From positions 1-26,064 of the forward strand of contig JAFUPE010000083.1 of NCBI GenBank assembly GCA_017481395.1: a stretch of DNA of 26,064 nucleotides, given 5' to 3'. Position 1 is the stretch's first letter. The number at the start of each line of letters is the position of its first letter. The translations under genes were made by a program, and so were the position numbers. Below the pieces are notes generated by a model. It had not been told where the DNA came from, searched no databases, and saw only the letters and a list, made by a program, of their open reading frames with translations. This DNA is from Ruminococcus sp. Its GTDB lineage: Bacteria; Bacillota_A; Clostridia; Oscillospirales; Acutalibacteraceae. Below are positions 1 to 7,611 of this stretch, one piece after another.

Positions 1-890
1 CCTTTACTTTCAAGAAGAGAAACCGTTAGGAACTCGCCTTTACTTTTGCTCATTTTACCTGTTGAGTCGAGAAGATGAAGCACGTGGAACCAATGGCCGC
101 ACCACTTATGACCTAAATATGCCTCGCTCTGGGCGATTTCATTGGTGTGGTGGGGGAAGGCGTTGTCAACACCGCCGCAGTGAATGTCAAGGTGCTCGCC
201 CAAGTGTTTTACACTGATTGCCGAGCACTCGATATGCCAGCCGGGGTAGCCGTTGCCCCAAGGGCTGTCCCACTTAAGCTCCTGGTCGTCAAACTTGGAT
301 TTTGTAAACCATAAAACAAAGTCGGTTTTGTTACGCTTTGCAGTGTCCTCGGTAACGCTGTCGCGAACGCCAACAGCCAAATCGTCCTCGCTCTGATTGC
401 CGAAAACGTAGTAATTATCAAGCTTAGATGTATCAAAATACACATTGCCTTCGGAAATGTAGGCGTAGCCTTTTTCTAAAAGCTTTTCAACCATTTCGAT
501 AAACTCGGGGATACAGCCCGTGGCAGGCTCTACAACATCAGGTGTTTTGATGTTAAGCTTCTGGCAGTCTGAAAAGAAAGCTTTGGTGTAAAAGTCAGCT
601 ATCTCAAGCACAGTTTTGTGTTCGCGTTTTGCACCCTTAAGCATCTTGTCTTCGCCTGTGTCAGCATCGCTGGAAAGGTGGCCTACATCGGTGATATTCA
701 TAACTCTTTTTACGTCGTAGCCTGAATATCTGAGGTGCTTTTCAAGCACATCTTCCATAATATACGTGCGTAAATTTCCGATATGGGCAAAATGGTAGAC
801 AGTAGGACCGCATGTGTACATCCTTACCTTGCCTTCTTCGAAGGGGACAAATTCCTGTTTTTGCTGACCTAAAGTATTATAAAGTATCAT
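1..890 (-). CDS. cysS: Cysteinyl-tRNA synthetase, 3' end missing
   Basis: CysRS attaches cysteine to tRNA-Cys in the cytoplasm. I read 296 codons from the ATG at 890-888 to the window edge. The frame opens MILYNTLGQQKQEF, followed by the class I CysRS block VRMYTCGPTVY with the zinc-ligand Cys and by HIGN, the CysRS form of the HIGH signature. Further on come WHIECSAIS, the GGVDNAFPHHTNE block (zinc and active-site His), and KMSKSKG close to the edge at about 35-55. The family is usually about 460-470 residues, so the C-terminal helical and anticodon-binding part lies outside the window. The start overlaps the cysE stop as ATGA, which points to translational coupling. Transcription should come from the Cys T-box promoter upstream of cysE. 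Identification is secure. Confidence 0.97.
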   Translation of the reverse strand, partial: MILYNTLGQQKQEFVPFEEGKVRMYTCGPTVYHFAHIGNLRTYIMEDVLEKHLRYSGYDVKRVMNITDVGHLSSDADTGEDKMLKGAKREHKTVLEIADFYTKAFFSDCQKLNIKTPDVVEPATGCIPEFIEMVEKLLEKGYAYISEGNVYFDTSKLDNYYVFGNQSEDDLAVGVRDSVTEDTAKRNKTDFVLWFTKSKFDDQELKWDSPWGNGYPGWHIECSAISVKHLGEHLDIHCGGVDNAFPHHTNEIAQSEAYLGHKWCGHWFHVLHLLDSTGKMSKSKGEFLTVSLLESK

Positions 891-1522
891 TTTTCTAACT
901 CCTTTAATTGCTTTTTCAAAACTTCAATCTCGTGCTCCAGCTTACAAAGCTGCTGAGAAACAGGGTCTGAAATATGAATCTGGTCAAGGTTGTCATTTAC
1001 CTTGATGCCGTTAATTCTTGTAATTCTTGCAGGTACACCGACTGCGGTTGCGTTTTCTGGAACTTCGGAAAGTACAACTGCACCTGCGGCAATTCGTGCG
1101 TTGTCGCCAACCTTAAAGGGCCCTAATACCTTGGCACCTGTACCCACTAAAACGTTATTTCCCAAAGTTGGGTGACGCTTGCCGTGGTCCTTGCCTGTAC
1201 CGCCCAAGGTTACGTTCTGGTAAATTGTGCAGTCGTTGCCGATTTCTGTAGTTTCTCCGATAACAACGCCCATACCATGGTCAATAACCAAGCCCGAGCC
1301 TATGGTGGCACCGGGGTGAATTTCTACACCTGTCCGCCTTCTGGCGTTTTGCGAAATCCAACGTGCGATAAACTTCATATTGTGTCTGTAAAAGAAGTTT
1401 GCCCGTCTGTAGGCACGCACGGCCTTGAAGCCTGAATATAAAAAGTAAATCTCAAAGCGTGACCTTGCCGCAGGGTCTCGTTCCATATAGGCATTAAGGT
1501 CGGATTTGAGGGTTTCAAACAT
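887..1522 (-). CDS. cysE: Serine O-acetyltransferase
   Basis: The enzyme makes O-acetylserine from serine and acetyl-CoA, the first committed step of cysteine synthesis in the cytoplasm. The protein has 211 residues: a short N-terminal helical part, then a left-handed beta helix with hexapeptide repeats. The family signatures IDHGMGVVIGETTEIG and YQNVTLGGTGKDHGKRHPT are present, with the catalytic-site His in DHG and in KDHGKRHPT. The C-terminal tail is a short Lys/Glu-rich helix. I chose the ATG at 1522 because GGAGGA lies 7 nt upstream; the frame stays open to a farther ATG at 1564, but that one has no ribosome binding site. The length fits the short Gram-positive (EpsC-like) form rather than the roughly 270-residue enteric CysE. 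It is co-transcribed with cysS behind a Cys T-box. Confidence 0.95.
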   Translation of the reverse strand: MFETLKSDLNAYMERDPAARSRFEIYFLYSGFKAVRAYRRANFFYRHNMKFIARWISQNARRRTGVEIHPGATIGSGLVIDHGMGVVIGETTEIGNDCTIYQNVTLGGTGKDHGKRHPTLGNNVLVGTGAKVLGPFKVGDNARIAAGAVVLSEVPENATAVGVPARITRINGIKVNDNLDQIHISDPVSQQLCKLEHEIEVLKKQLKELEK

Positions 1523-1541
1523 AAAAATTCCTCCGAGGTGT

Positions 1542-1591
1542 GTGTGATATATTTGCTGATGCAAATGTTTCGGTGCACGTTGACGCGTGCA
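1542..1591 (-). repeat. Small palindromic element in the cysE leader
   Basis: Two perfect hairpins lie side by side: ATTTGC-TGAT-GCAAAT at 1551-1566 and TGCACG-TTGACG-CGTGCA at 1574-1591. Read on the minus strand, the 28 bases at 1569-1542 match 9119-9146 (plus) at 26 positions by eye. The element sits between the T-box terminator and the cysE ribosome binding site, so it is transcribed only in read-through mRNA. Its function is unknown. Confidence 0.6.
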
Positions 1592-1690
1592 ATTATAGCT
1601 TTAGAAATAAACTGACCAGCCCTTAATAGAAGGTTACCTTTATATTAACCTATTCAAAGGCGAATCGCCGTCACGTGGCTAACGGAAAAA

Positions 1691-1718
1691 TAAAAAGCCG
1701 TCCCGTAAAGGGACGGCT
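1691..1718 (-). terminator. T-box leader terminator
   Basis: A 9-bp perfect stem (1696-1704 with 1710-1718) has a 5-nt loop and is followed on the minus strand by TTTTTATTTTT. It lies directly downstream of the T-box core, as expected for the terminator that competes with the antiterminator. Uncharged tRNA-Cys should prevent it from forming. Confidence 0.93.
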
Positions 1719-1933
1719 ATACCGTGGTTCCACCCAAATTCAGCTGTATGTAATACAGCCCTTTGCGACCTGTAGCGGGGTCAGCCGACCTCAGATACTA
1801 TCCTGTCATAAGGATTTCCCCAAGGAAGCTCCCGGGTGCATTTCGCCGCCGACAACTTTGCGGCTTTCAGCTTTTGCCGCAATCTCTGTAAAATGTCGTT
1901 TGTCGGTTACTTCTCCCGTTCAACGCCTTTGTT
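1691..1933 (-). promoter_or_regulatory. Cysteine T-box riboswitch (UGC specifier)
   Basis: This is a tRNA-sensing leader that controls cysE-cysS. The minus strand carries the T-box core GGGTGGAACCACGG at 1735-1722, which pairs with the tRNA acceptor end, directly before the terminator. Stem I is visible further upstream: an apical stem TTGCGGC/GCCGCAA, below it CCGACAA/TTGTCGG, and at the base CGGG/CCCG. Between the last two lies the specifier loop, with AGTAA on the 5' side and GAAATGCAC on the 3' side. The triplet TGC at 1840-1838 is in the specifier position and reads Cys, which agrees with the two downstream genes. The stems and core are seen in the sequence; control by tRNA-Cys follows from the class. 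Confidence 0.93.
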
Positions 1934-1939
1934 TATAAC

Positions 1940-1968
1940 ATTATATACACTTTCTTTTGAAAATGCAA
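1940..1968 (-). promoter_or_regulatory. Sigma-A promoter of the T-box-cysE-cysS unit
   Basis: On the minus strand TTGCAT (1968-1963), a 17-nt spacer and a perfect TATAAT (1945-1940) place the transcript start near 1933, just before stem I of the T-box. It begins 6 bases after the pgsA stop codon, with no terminator between. Confidence 0.85.
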
Positions 1969-1974
1969 TAAAAA

Positions 1975-2559
1975 TTAATAATCAGATATATATTCCTTGC
2001 ATTCAAGTACATAAATTACGCCTGAAATAACAGCAACAACGCCTGTAATCCACAGCAAAACCTCACCGATAATATAGAAAATACCGCCGAAAATTGAAGT
2101 GTCCAAGGGAATTATGCCCAGCGTGCAAAGCTCGGTAAAATACTGCATAACGAAAATTGCAACAATTGCTACAATCTGCGAAACGGTCTTAAGCTTACCC
2201 CAGATGTTAGCCGCAACCACATTACCCTTTGAAGCCGCCACAAGCCTTACCGAGGTAACGGCAAATTCTCTGAAAAGCACCACAATAGGAAGCACAGGGT
2301 CGCACCAGCCTAAGGCAATAAAGCAGATAAGCGAGGCGATAACCAGAATTTTGTCTGCCAAGGGGTCGGCAAATTTGCCGAAGGCAGTAATTAAGTTTCG
2401 CTTTCGTGCGATTTTGCCGTCAAGGCAATCGGTAATTGAAGCGGCACCGAAAATAAGCCCTGCCACCAAAACGTGGTGAGCAAAGGGAATAAGCAAAGCC
2501 GCAATCATAAAGGGGACCAAAAGTATTCTCAGTACGGTCAGCTTGTTTGGTAAATTCAT
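1975..2559 (-). CDS. pgsA: CDP-diacylglycerol-glycerol-3-phosphate 3-phosphatidyltransferase
   Basis: PgsA makes phosphatidylglycerol phosphate from CDP-diacylglycerol and glycerol-3-phosphate in the cytoplasmic membrane. The 194-residue protein shows the full CDP-alcohol phosphotransferase motif: D44, D47-G48, A51-R52, G61, D65 and D69. It has about five or six hydrophobic segments, including residues 10-38, a pair in the middle and one near the C-terminus (around 165-185), and the N-terminal MNLPNKLTVLRILLVP is typical of PgsA. Its ATG overlaps the rimO stop as ATGA, with GAGGTGG 5 nt upstream, so it is translated with rimO in the recA operon. Family membership is certain. PgsA rather than another CDP-alcohol transferase is inferred from the N-terminus, the length and the common rimO-pgsA neighbourhood. 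Confidence 0.93.
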   Translation of the reverse strand: MNLPNKLTVLRILLVPFMIAALLIPFAHHVLVAGLIFGAASITDCLDGKIARKRNLITAFGKFADPLADKILVIASLICFIALGWCDPVLPIVVLFREFAVTSVRLVAASKGNVVAANIWGKLKTVSQIVAIVAIFVMQYFTELCTLGIIPLDTSIFGGIFYIIGEVLLWITGVVAVISGVIYVLECKEYISDY

Positions 2560-3887
2560 TTTACCACCTCACCGATAAGGTCACATTCCAAAAAGTCAGT
2601 AACCTCTACATTAACAAAATCACCTATAGTAACCTTTTCTTCGCTTGTGAAGAAAACATTGGGGTCAACCTCGGGGGCGTCGGCGTAGCTTCTGCCGAAG
2701 AAGCATTCGGCATATCTGTCAAAGCCTTCAACCAAAACCTTTACTGTAGTGCCGATTTTAGACTTGCACCAATCCTCCATTGTAAGCTCCTGACTACGCA
2801 TAATTGCATCGGCACGGTAGCCTCTTATATCTTTGTCAACCTGCTCTAACTCTGCGGCAGGGGTATCCTCCTCGGTAGAGTAGGCAAAGCAACCCAGTCG
2901 TTCGAATTTAAGCTCCTTTGCAAATTCTGCAAGCTCATCAAATTCCTCGTCGGTTTCTGTAGGGAAGCCTGTAATAAGAGTAGTACGAAGCACTACGTCG
3001 GGAATTCTTTCTCGGATTTTATTAATAAGAGCAGTAAGGCTTTCTTTGTCGCCTTTGCGGTTCATAGCTTTTAATACTCTTGAATTGCAGTGCTGAAGGG
3101 GTAAATCTATGTAGTTAAGGATTTTTTCTTCAGTTGCAATGGTGTCGATAAGCTCGTCAGTAATTCTGTCGGGATAGCAGTAAAGAATACGAATCCATTC
3201 TATGCCCTCAATTTTGCAAAGCTCCTTTAAAAGTGCAGGAAGCATCAGCTTACCGTAAATATCCTCACCATAGCGGGTGGTATCCTGAGCGATTACATTA
3301 AGCTCCTTTACGCCGCGATTAGCAAGCTCCTTGGCTTCTTCCAGTAAGCTTTCCATTGTGCGGGAGCGAAACCTGCCTCTTATCATAGGAATTGCACAGT
3401 AGGTACACTTGTTGTCACAGCCATCGGCAACCTTAAGATAAGCATAGTGAGGCAGGGTTGAGCCGATACGTTTGTCACCCAAAGGCATAAGCTCCTTATC
3501 GGGAAAGCTTTCGAAGCCTTCGCCTGAAAGAGCTTTCTTTACTGCCTCAACGATATCGCCGTTGGCACCAAGGCCTACAACTGCGTCTACCTCGGGCATT
3601 TCATTTTTAATATCTGCCTTGTACCTCTCGGCAAGGCAACCGCTTACGATAAGGGCTTTAATTTTGCCCTCTTCCTTTAATTTTGCAAGCTCTAAAATTT
3701 CCTCGATACTCTCCTGTTTGGCACTTTCAATAAAGCCACAGGTGTTAATAATAACCGCATCGCCTTCGGCGGGGTCATCTTTTAAAATAAAACCTGCTTC
3801 TTTTAACTTGTAAAGCATCATTTCTGCATCAACTCGGTTTTTGGCACAACCGAGAGACACGATAGAAACCTTGATATTATCACTCAT
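2556..3887 (-). CDS. rimO: Ribosomal protein S12 methylthiotransferase
   Basis: RimO is a radical-SAM enzyme with two iron-sulfur clusters that methylthiolates the conserved Asp of ribosomal protein S12. In the 443-residue frame the N-terminal domain has the three cluster Cys (C14 in SLGCAKN, C50 in NTCGF, C84 in SGCLAER). The radical-SAM cluster is C157-x3-C161-x2-C164 (GCDNKCTYC). The C-terminal 60 or so residues form the TRAM domain. SLGCAKNRVD and IRGRFRSR favour RimO over the tRNA enzyme MiaB. I start it at the ATG at 3887 (MSDNIKVS), with GAGG about 9 nt upstream; it then overlaps recX by 8 bases. Downstream it overlaps pgsA by 4 bases. Confidence 0.95.
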   Translation of the reverse strand: MSDNIKVSIVSLGCAKNRVDAEMMLYKLKEAGFILKDDPAEGDAVIINTCGFIESAKQESIEEILELAKLKEEGKIKALIVSGCLAERYKADIKNEMPEVDAVVGLGANGDIVEAVKKALSGEGFESFPDKELMPLGDKRIGSTLPHYAYLKVADGCDNKCTYCAIPMIRGRFRSRTMESLLEEAKELANRGVKELNVIAQDTTRYGEDIYGKLMLPALLKELCKIEGIEWIRILYCYPDRITDELIDTIATEEKILNYIDLPLQHCNSRVLKAMNRKGDKESLTALINKIRERIPDVVLRTTLITGFPTETDEEFDELAEFAKELKFERLGCFAYSTEEDTPAAELEQVDKDIRGYRADAIMRSQELTMEDWCKSKIGTTVKVLVEGFDRYAECFFGRSYADAPEVDPNVFFTSEEKVTIGDFVNVEVTDFLECDLIGEVVK

Positions 3888-4500
3888 AATTAAATTCCTC
3901 AAGCTCCGTAAATTCTCTGATTACTGACTTAATGTCACCATAGGCAAAGCCGCGTCGTTGTAAAGCCGCAACAGTTCGCCTGAGGTCGCCTTCATCGGAT
4001 AGCTTACGGAGGTATTTTTTATTAATAAGAGCCCTTATTTCTTCTTTTTCGTCAAGGTTTAAATCCTCGACGGTTTCACCGACCAAATCGCGGTCTAAGC
4101 CCTTTTGGCGTAGCTTTTGCTGAATCTGTCGGCTTGACATATGCTTGTGACTTAAGCTTTCGGCATACTTTTTGGCAAAGCTTTCGTCGTTTAAAAGTCT
4201 TAATTCAAAAAGTTTATTTATAGCCGCATCTACGGCTTCTTCGCCATAGTCTTTACTTAGCTTTTGTCTTAACTCGCCTACGCTGTGGTCGCGGTAGGAA
4301 ATAAGCCACAACGCCTTTTCCTTGGCACGTCTTGCGTCAGAGGCTTTTATAAGCTCATGAAGCCTTTCGTCGTCAATTTCTGTGCCTGCCTTAAGTTTTG
4401 CCAAAAGCACTGTTTCTGTGTCAAGCTTAAGTGCGTATTCGCCGTCAATGAAAATAGCCGAAAATGACTTTCGTCTTGGCTCTATTGCAGTAATAACCAT
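3880..4500 (-). CDS. recX: RecA regulatory protein RecX
   Basis: RecX binds RecA filaments and tunes recombinase activity. The 206-residue protein has the three-helix tandem repeats of the family: ALWLISYRDHSVGELRQKL (about 63-81), the middle repeat LLNDESFAKKYAES followed by SSRQIQQKLRQKG, and the C-terminal repeat with LQRRGFAYGDIKSVI. The N-terminal beta-rich stretch (ITAIEPRRKSFSAIFIDGEY) is the extension seen in Firmicute RecX. Its ATG shares one base with the recA stop (TAATG), so translation should be coupled to recA. The recA-recX order is widespread and supports the call. Confidence 0.93.
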   Translation of the reverse strand: MVITAIEPRRKSFSAIFIDGEYALKLDTETVLLAKLKAGTEIDDERLHELIKASDARRAKEKALWLISYRDHSVGELRQKLSKDYGEEAVDAAINKLFELRLLNDESFAKKYAESLSHKHMSSRQIQQKLRQKGLDRDLVGETVEDLNLDEKEEIRALINKKYLRKLSDEGDLRRTVAALQRRGFAYGDIKSVIREFTELEEFNYE

Positions 4501-5603
4501 TAGTCTTCAACTAAAATGTCGATTTTGCCGCCCTTGGCTTTTGGTGCCTCGGCAGGGGTTTCTTCAACAGGTTTTGCGGCTACTGCTTTTGCACCTGCTT
4601 TACCGGGCTTTGCTGTAAGCTTGTCGATATTCTCCCACAGCTTTTTCTCGATTTCCGCGGCGAGCTCTGCATCCTGCTGGAATAAAATTTTAACGTTGTC
4701 TCTGCCCTGACCAAGACGCTTCTCGCCGTAGCTGAACCAAGCACCGGCTTTCTGGATAACGTCAGCCTTAACTGCAAGGTCTACAAGCTCGCCGACGCGG
4801 GAAATACCCTCGCCGTACATAATGTCAAACTCAGCCTCTTTAAAGGGAGGAGCAACCTTGTTTTTAACAACCTTAACTCTGGTACGAGAGCCAATCATTT
4901 CGCCGTTTTGCTTAAGCACCTCGCCGCGTCTTACCTCAAGACGGACAGAGCTGTAGAATTTAAGTGCTCTACCGCCGGGGGTAACTTCGGGGTTACCGTA
5001 AACAACGCCGACCTTTTCTCTTAACTGGTTAATGAAAATTGCAACGCAGTTGGACTTGGAAATAGCACCTGCAAGCTTGCGAAGTGCCTGAGACATAAGC
5101 CTTGCCTGAAGACCTACGTGGCTGTCGCCCATTTCGCCTTCGATTTCGTTTTTAGGTACCAATGCGGCAACAGAGTCGATAACAATAACGTCAATAGCAC
5201 CTGAACGGATAAGAGCCTCGGCAATTTCAAGGGCATCTTCGCCTGTGTCGGGCTGAGAAACCAAAAGTGAGTCAACGTCTACACCCAAGTTAGCAGCATA
5301 AACAGGGTCCAAAGCATGCTCTACGTCGATAAAAGCAACGTTACCGCCGTCTTTCTGACCCTCTGCAATACAGTGGAGCGAAAGTGTGGTTTTACCTGAG
5401 GACTCGGGTCCGTAAATCTCGATAATTCTGCCTCGGGGGAGACCGCCGATACCAAGGGCAATGTCAAGAGAAAGCGAGCCTGTGGAAACATGCTCGACGT
5501 TAAGGTTTGAATTCTGACCCAGACGCATAACCGCACCTTTGCCAAATTGCTTTTCAATTTGACTTAATGCGGTTTCCAAAGCTTTATTTTTATCAAGTGC
5601 CAT
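4500..5603 (-). CDS. recA: Recombinase RecA
   Basis: RecA forms ATP-dependent filaments on single-stranded DNA for homologous recombination and for LexA cleavage in the SOS response. The 367-residue protein has Walker A GPESSGKT at 65-72, the Walker B strand [10 protein letters not shown], the L1 and L2 regions ([24 protein letters not shown] begins L1; the [25 protein letters not shown] region forms L2), and a typical N-terminus with KQFGKGAVM. The C-terminal tail is Ala/Lys/Pro-rich and ends acidic (ILVED). The ribosome binding site AAAGGAGAAATAACT precedes the ATG. It heads the recA-recX-rimO-pgsA operon from a promoter at 5683-5711. Confidence 0.98.
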   Translation of the reverse strand: MALDKNKALETALSQIEKQFGKGAVMRLGQNSNLNVEHVSTGSLSLDIALGIGGLPRGRIIEIYGPESSGKTTLSLHCIAEGQKDGGNVAFIDVEHALDPVYAANLGVDVDSLLVSQPDTGEDALEIAEALIRSGAIDVIVIDSVAALVPKNEIEGEMGDSHVGLQARLMSQALRKLAGAISKSNCVAIFINQLREKVGVVYGNPEVTPGGRALKFYSSVRLEVRRGEVLKQNGEMIGSRTRVKVVKNKVAPPFKEAEFDIMYGEGISRVGELVDLAVKADVIQKAGAWFSYGEKRLGQGRDNVKILFQQDAELAAEIEKKLWENIDKLTAKPGKAGAKAVAAKPVEETPAEAPKAKGGKIDILVED

Positions 5604-5639
5604 AGTTATTTCTCCTTTGTGAGGTAGTTTGTATTGTAT

Positions 5640-5659
5640 GGAATAGATAAATCCATTCC
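5640..5659 (-). other. Small hairpin in the recA 5' leader
   Basis: GGAATGG and CTATTCC pair over 7 positions (one G-U) around a 6-nt AT loop, about 17-36 nt into the predicted transcript and upstream of the ribosome binding site. It may only stabilise the mRNA end. Confidence 0.4.
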
Positions 5660-5682
5660 ATGCAAAACTTAATTACGTCAAT

Positions 5683-5711
5683 ATTATAAAATAAACTTAT
5701 TTTAAAATCAA
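5683..5711 (-). promoter_or_regulatory. Sigma-A promoter of the recA operon
   Basis: On the minus strand TTGATT (5711-5706), a 17-nt spacer and a perfect TATAAT (5688-5683) lie about 80 bases before the recA start. Two CGAAC half-sites sit further upstream at 5732 and 5752. No full Gram-positive SOS box (CGAAC-N4-GTTCG) is present in this region. Confidence 0.8.
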
Positions 5712-5743
5712 TAAAAACAGGCGAAAAATTTCGAACAAATTTT

Positions 5744-6592
5744 CTAAACTTCGAACAAAGTCCCCTTTATCGCCCTATGTACACCACCTAAGTCGTCAAA
5801 AATCTCAATATTCTTGTAATTTTCGGCTGTCATAAGGGCGGCGGTATACTCTGCTTCGCTTCCGTCAAGCTCAAAAATAAGCTGACCGCCTGCTTTTAGC
5901 TTGGGCGTATAAAGCGGGATTATTCTGCGGTAAAAGTCGAGACCGTCTTCGCCGCCGTCAAGAGCTAATAAAGGCTCGAAGTAAAGTTCTTTTTGCATAT
6001 TATTAAGCTCGTAAGTTGTAAGATAGGGGGGGTTAGAGATTATAAGGTCAAAGTAAGAGTCTTCAAAATCCTTGTATACATTAAATATGTCACTGTTTAT
6101 AAGGTTTATGTGCACATTGTTGAGGGAAGCATTTTCCTTTAAATAGAAAAGAGCATCTGCTGAAAGCTCCACTGCCGTAACTTCGGATTCAGGATACAGT
6201 TTTTTGAGTGTAACGGCAATGGTGCCGCTGCCTGCACACAAGTCAAGGATTTTAGGGTTTTTGGTTTTATCAAGGTGAGCAAAGCTTGCCCGAAGTGCTA
6301 CCTCGGTGTCATCTCTTGGAATAAGCACACCTTTGCCTACTTTAAAGGGCAATCCGTAAAACTCCCACATACCTAAAATATACTGCAAGGGCTCGCCTTC
6401 GGCACGCCGCCGAGTATAAGCCAAAAGGGTACTGAGCTGGTCTTTGGTAAGCTCTTTTTCTTTATCAAGTGCAGGGGAATAGGGAGTACCAAGTACAAAC
6501 GAAATAAGCTCTGATGCATCAAAGGCAGGAGACTCTGCCCCTGCCTCGGAAAGCTTATGTGAAATCAGATTAAAGCTGTCGATTATCTTCAT
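5744..6592 (-). CDS. prmC: Release factor glutamine N5-methyltransferase
   Basis: PrmC methylates the Gln of the GGQ motif in peptide-chain release factors, using SAM. The 282-residue protein has an N-terminal helical domain (about 1-85) and a Rossmann methyltransferase domain. In that domain LDLCAGSGTIAVTL (117-130) binds SAM and NPPY (187-190) binds the substrate Gln. The usual IPRPETE loop reads IPRDDTE here (91-97). The gene starts 1 base after the yqhQ stop, so it belongs to that operon. In many Clostridia yqhQ-prmC is followed by prfA, the substrate gene (from memory); here recA follows instead. Confidence 0.94.
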   Translation of the reverse strand: MKIIDSFNLISHKLSEAGAESPAFDASELISFVLGTPYSPALDKEKELTKDQLSTLLAYTRRRAEGEPLQYILGMWEFYGLPFKVGKGVLIPRDDTEVALRASFAHLDKTKNPKILDLCAGSGTIAVTLKKLYPESEVTAVELSADALFYLKENASLNNVHINLINSDIFNVYKDFEDSYFDLIISNPPYLTTYELNNMQKELYFEPLLALDGGEDGLDFYRRIIPLYTPKLKAGGQLIFELDGSEAEYTAALMTAENYKNIEIFDDLGGVHRAIKGTLFEV

Positions 6593-6593
6593 T

Positions 6594-7586
6594 TTATTTA
6601 CAGCACTTATTATTTACAATATCAGAGCCGTCGTCGGGGATAACAGGAGTAATAGCGGCAATTGCAATTTCTATCATAGAATCGTCAGGCTCGCGGGTGG
6701 TGATGTGCTGAGCCCATACACCGGGGGCGGCGATAATTTTGGTAAACCAGTTGTCGTGCTTGCCGCAAAGCTGAATAAGCTCAAAGCCCAAGCCTACGGA
6801 AACAGGCAAAAGCAGAATTTTAATAGCAGAGCGAAGCACAGTTCCCCAGATACCGAGATAGCTGAACGAGGGAACAAACAGACCGATTAAGATACCTAAT
6901 AACAGCATAATAATCATAAAGCTTGTGCCGCACCTTGGATGAAAACGCTTGTGCTTTTTTACGTTTTCAACAGTAAGTTCTTCGTCAGCCTCGTAGCAGA
7001 AAATGGTTTTGTGCTCAGCACCATGGTACATAAAAACACGTTTCATGTCTTCCATCTGAGAAACAATGATTATGTAGCCTAAAAAGAGCACAATTCTTAA
7101 AACGCCCTCAAAGGTAGAACGTAAAAGCTGACTGTCAAAAACAGGATGTAAAGGTTGAAGCAAGCCGTAGAGAAGCGAGGGTACCCATACAAAAAGCACA
7201 ATTGCCAAGGCGACGCCTAAAACGGAGGCAATAGTCATAATAACGTTCATCAGCTTTTCGCCTAATTTGTCGTTGAGCCACTTTTCAAACTTGCTCATCT
7301 TCTCCTCTTCAACCTCAATGGAGTCGATAGCCTTGTTGGCCGAAAGCATAAGGGATTTGTAGCTGAGTTTTAAAGAATCAATCATACCTGCTATACCGCG
7401 GATGAAGGGAATGCGAAGGAACTTGTATTTTTCTCTTAAGGTAGTCACCTTAAGCTCTTCGGTTTCAATTTTGTCGGGGGCGGTGCGTACAGCCACCACA
7501 GTTTTCTTGGGGCCACGCATCATAATGCCTTCGATAAGGGCACTGCCGCCTATGGATGTGATTTTCTTTGTTTTTTCATTTGCCAT
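6594..7586 (-). CDS. yqhQ: DUF1385 (YqhQ-type) integral membrane protein
   Basis: This conserved Firmicute membrane protein has no firmly known activity. The 330-residue protein opens with ITSIGGSALIEGIMMRGP, a signature of DUF1385. About four or five membrane segments follow: residues roughly 115-140, a segment near 165-185, a pair around 225-265 and a hydrophobic stretch near 270-285. Conserved polar motifs YHGAEHKTIFCYE and HPRCGTSF lie between them and could bind a metal (His, Glu, Cys), which is inference. I chose the ATG at 7586 (MANEKTKK) because GGAAGG lies 8 nt upstream. Its neighbours are prmC downstream (1-base gap) and the histidine kinase upstream. Confidence 0.9.
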   Translation of the reverse strand: MANEKTKKITSIGGSALIEGIMMRGPKKTVVAVRTAPDKIETEELKVTTLREKYKFLRIPFIRGIAGMIDSLKLSYKSLMLSANKAIDSIEVEEEKMSKFEKWLNDKLGEKLMNVIMTIASVLGVALAIVLFVWVPSLLYGLLQPLHPVFDSQLLRSTFEGVLRIVLFLGYIIIVSQMEDMKRVFMYHGAEHKTIFCYEADEELTVENVKKHKRFHPRCGTSFMIIMLLLGILIGLFVPSFSYLGIWGTVLRSAIKILLLPVSVGLGFELIQLCGKHDNWFTKIIAAPGVWAQHITTREPDDSMIEIAIAAITPVIPDDGSDIVNNKCCK

Positions 7587-7611
7587 AATATATACCTTCC
7601 TTTCTGAACAT

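Noticed and set aside
990..1435. Plus-strand open frames opposite cysE
   Set aside because: They mirror the conserved cysE hexapeptide region and show no start signals.
2099..2479. Plus-strand open frame of 126 codons opposite pgsA
   Set aside because: PgsA carries the complete catalytic motif in this interval; the opposite frame is a shadow.
5732..5756. Two CGAAC words upstream of the recA promoter as a LexA (SOS) site
   Set aside because: The Gram-positive box needs CGAAC-N4-GTTCG. The first word is followed by TTTCT at the right spacing and the second has no partner, so neither is a proper operator. One of them also lies in the prmC coding end.
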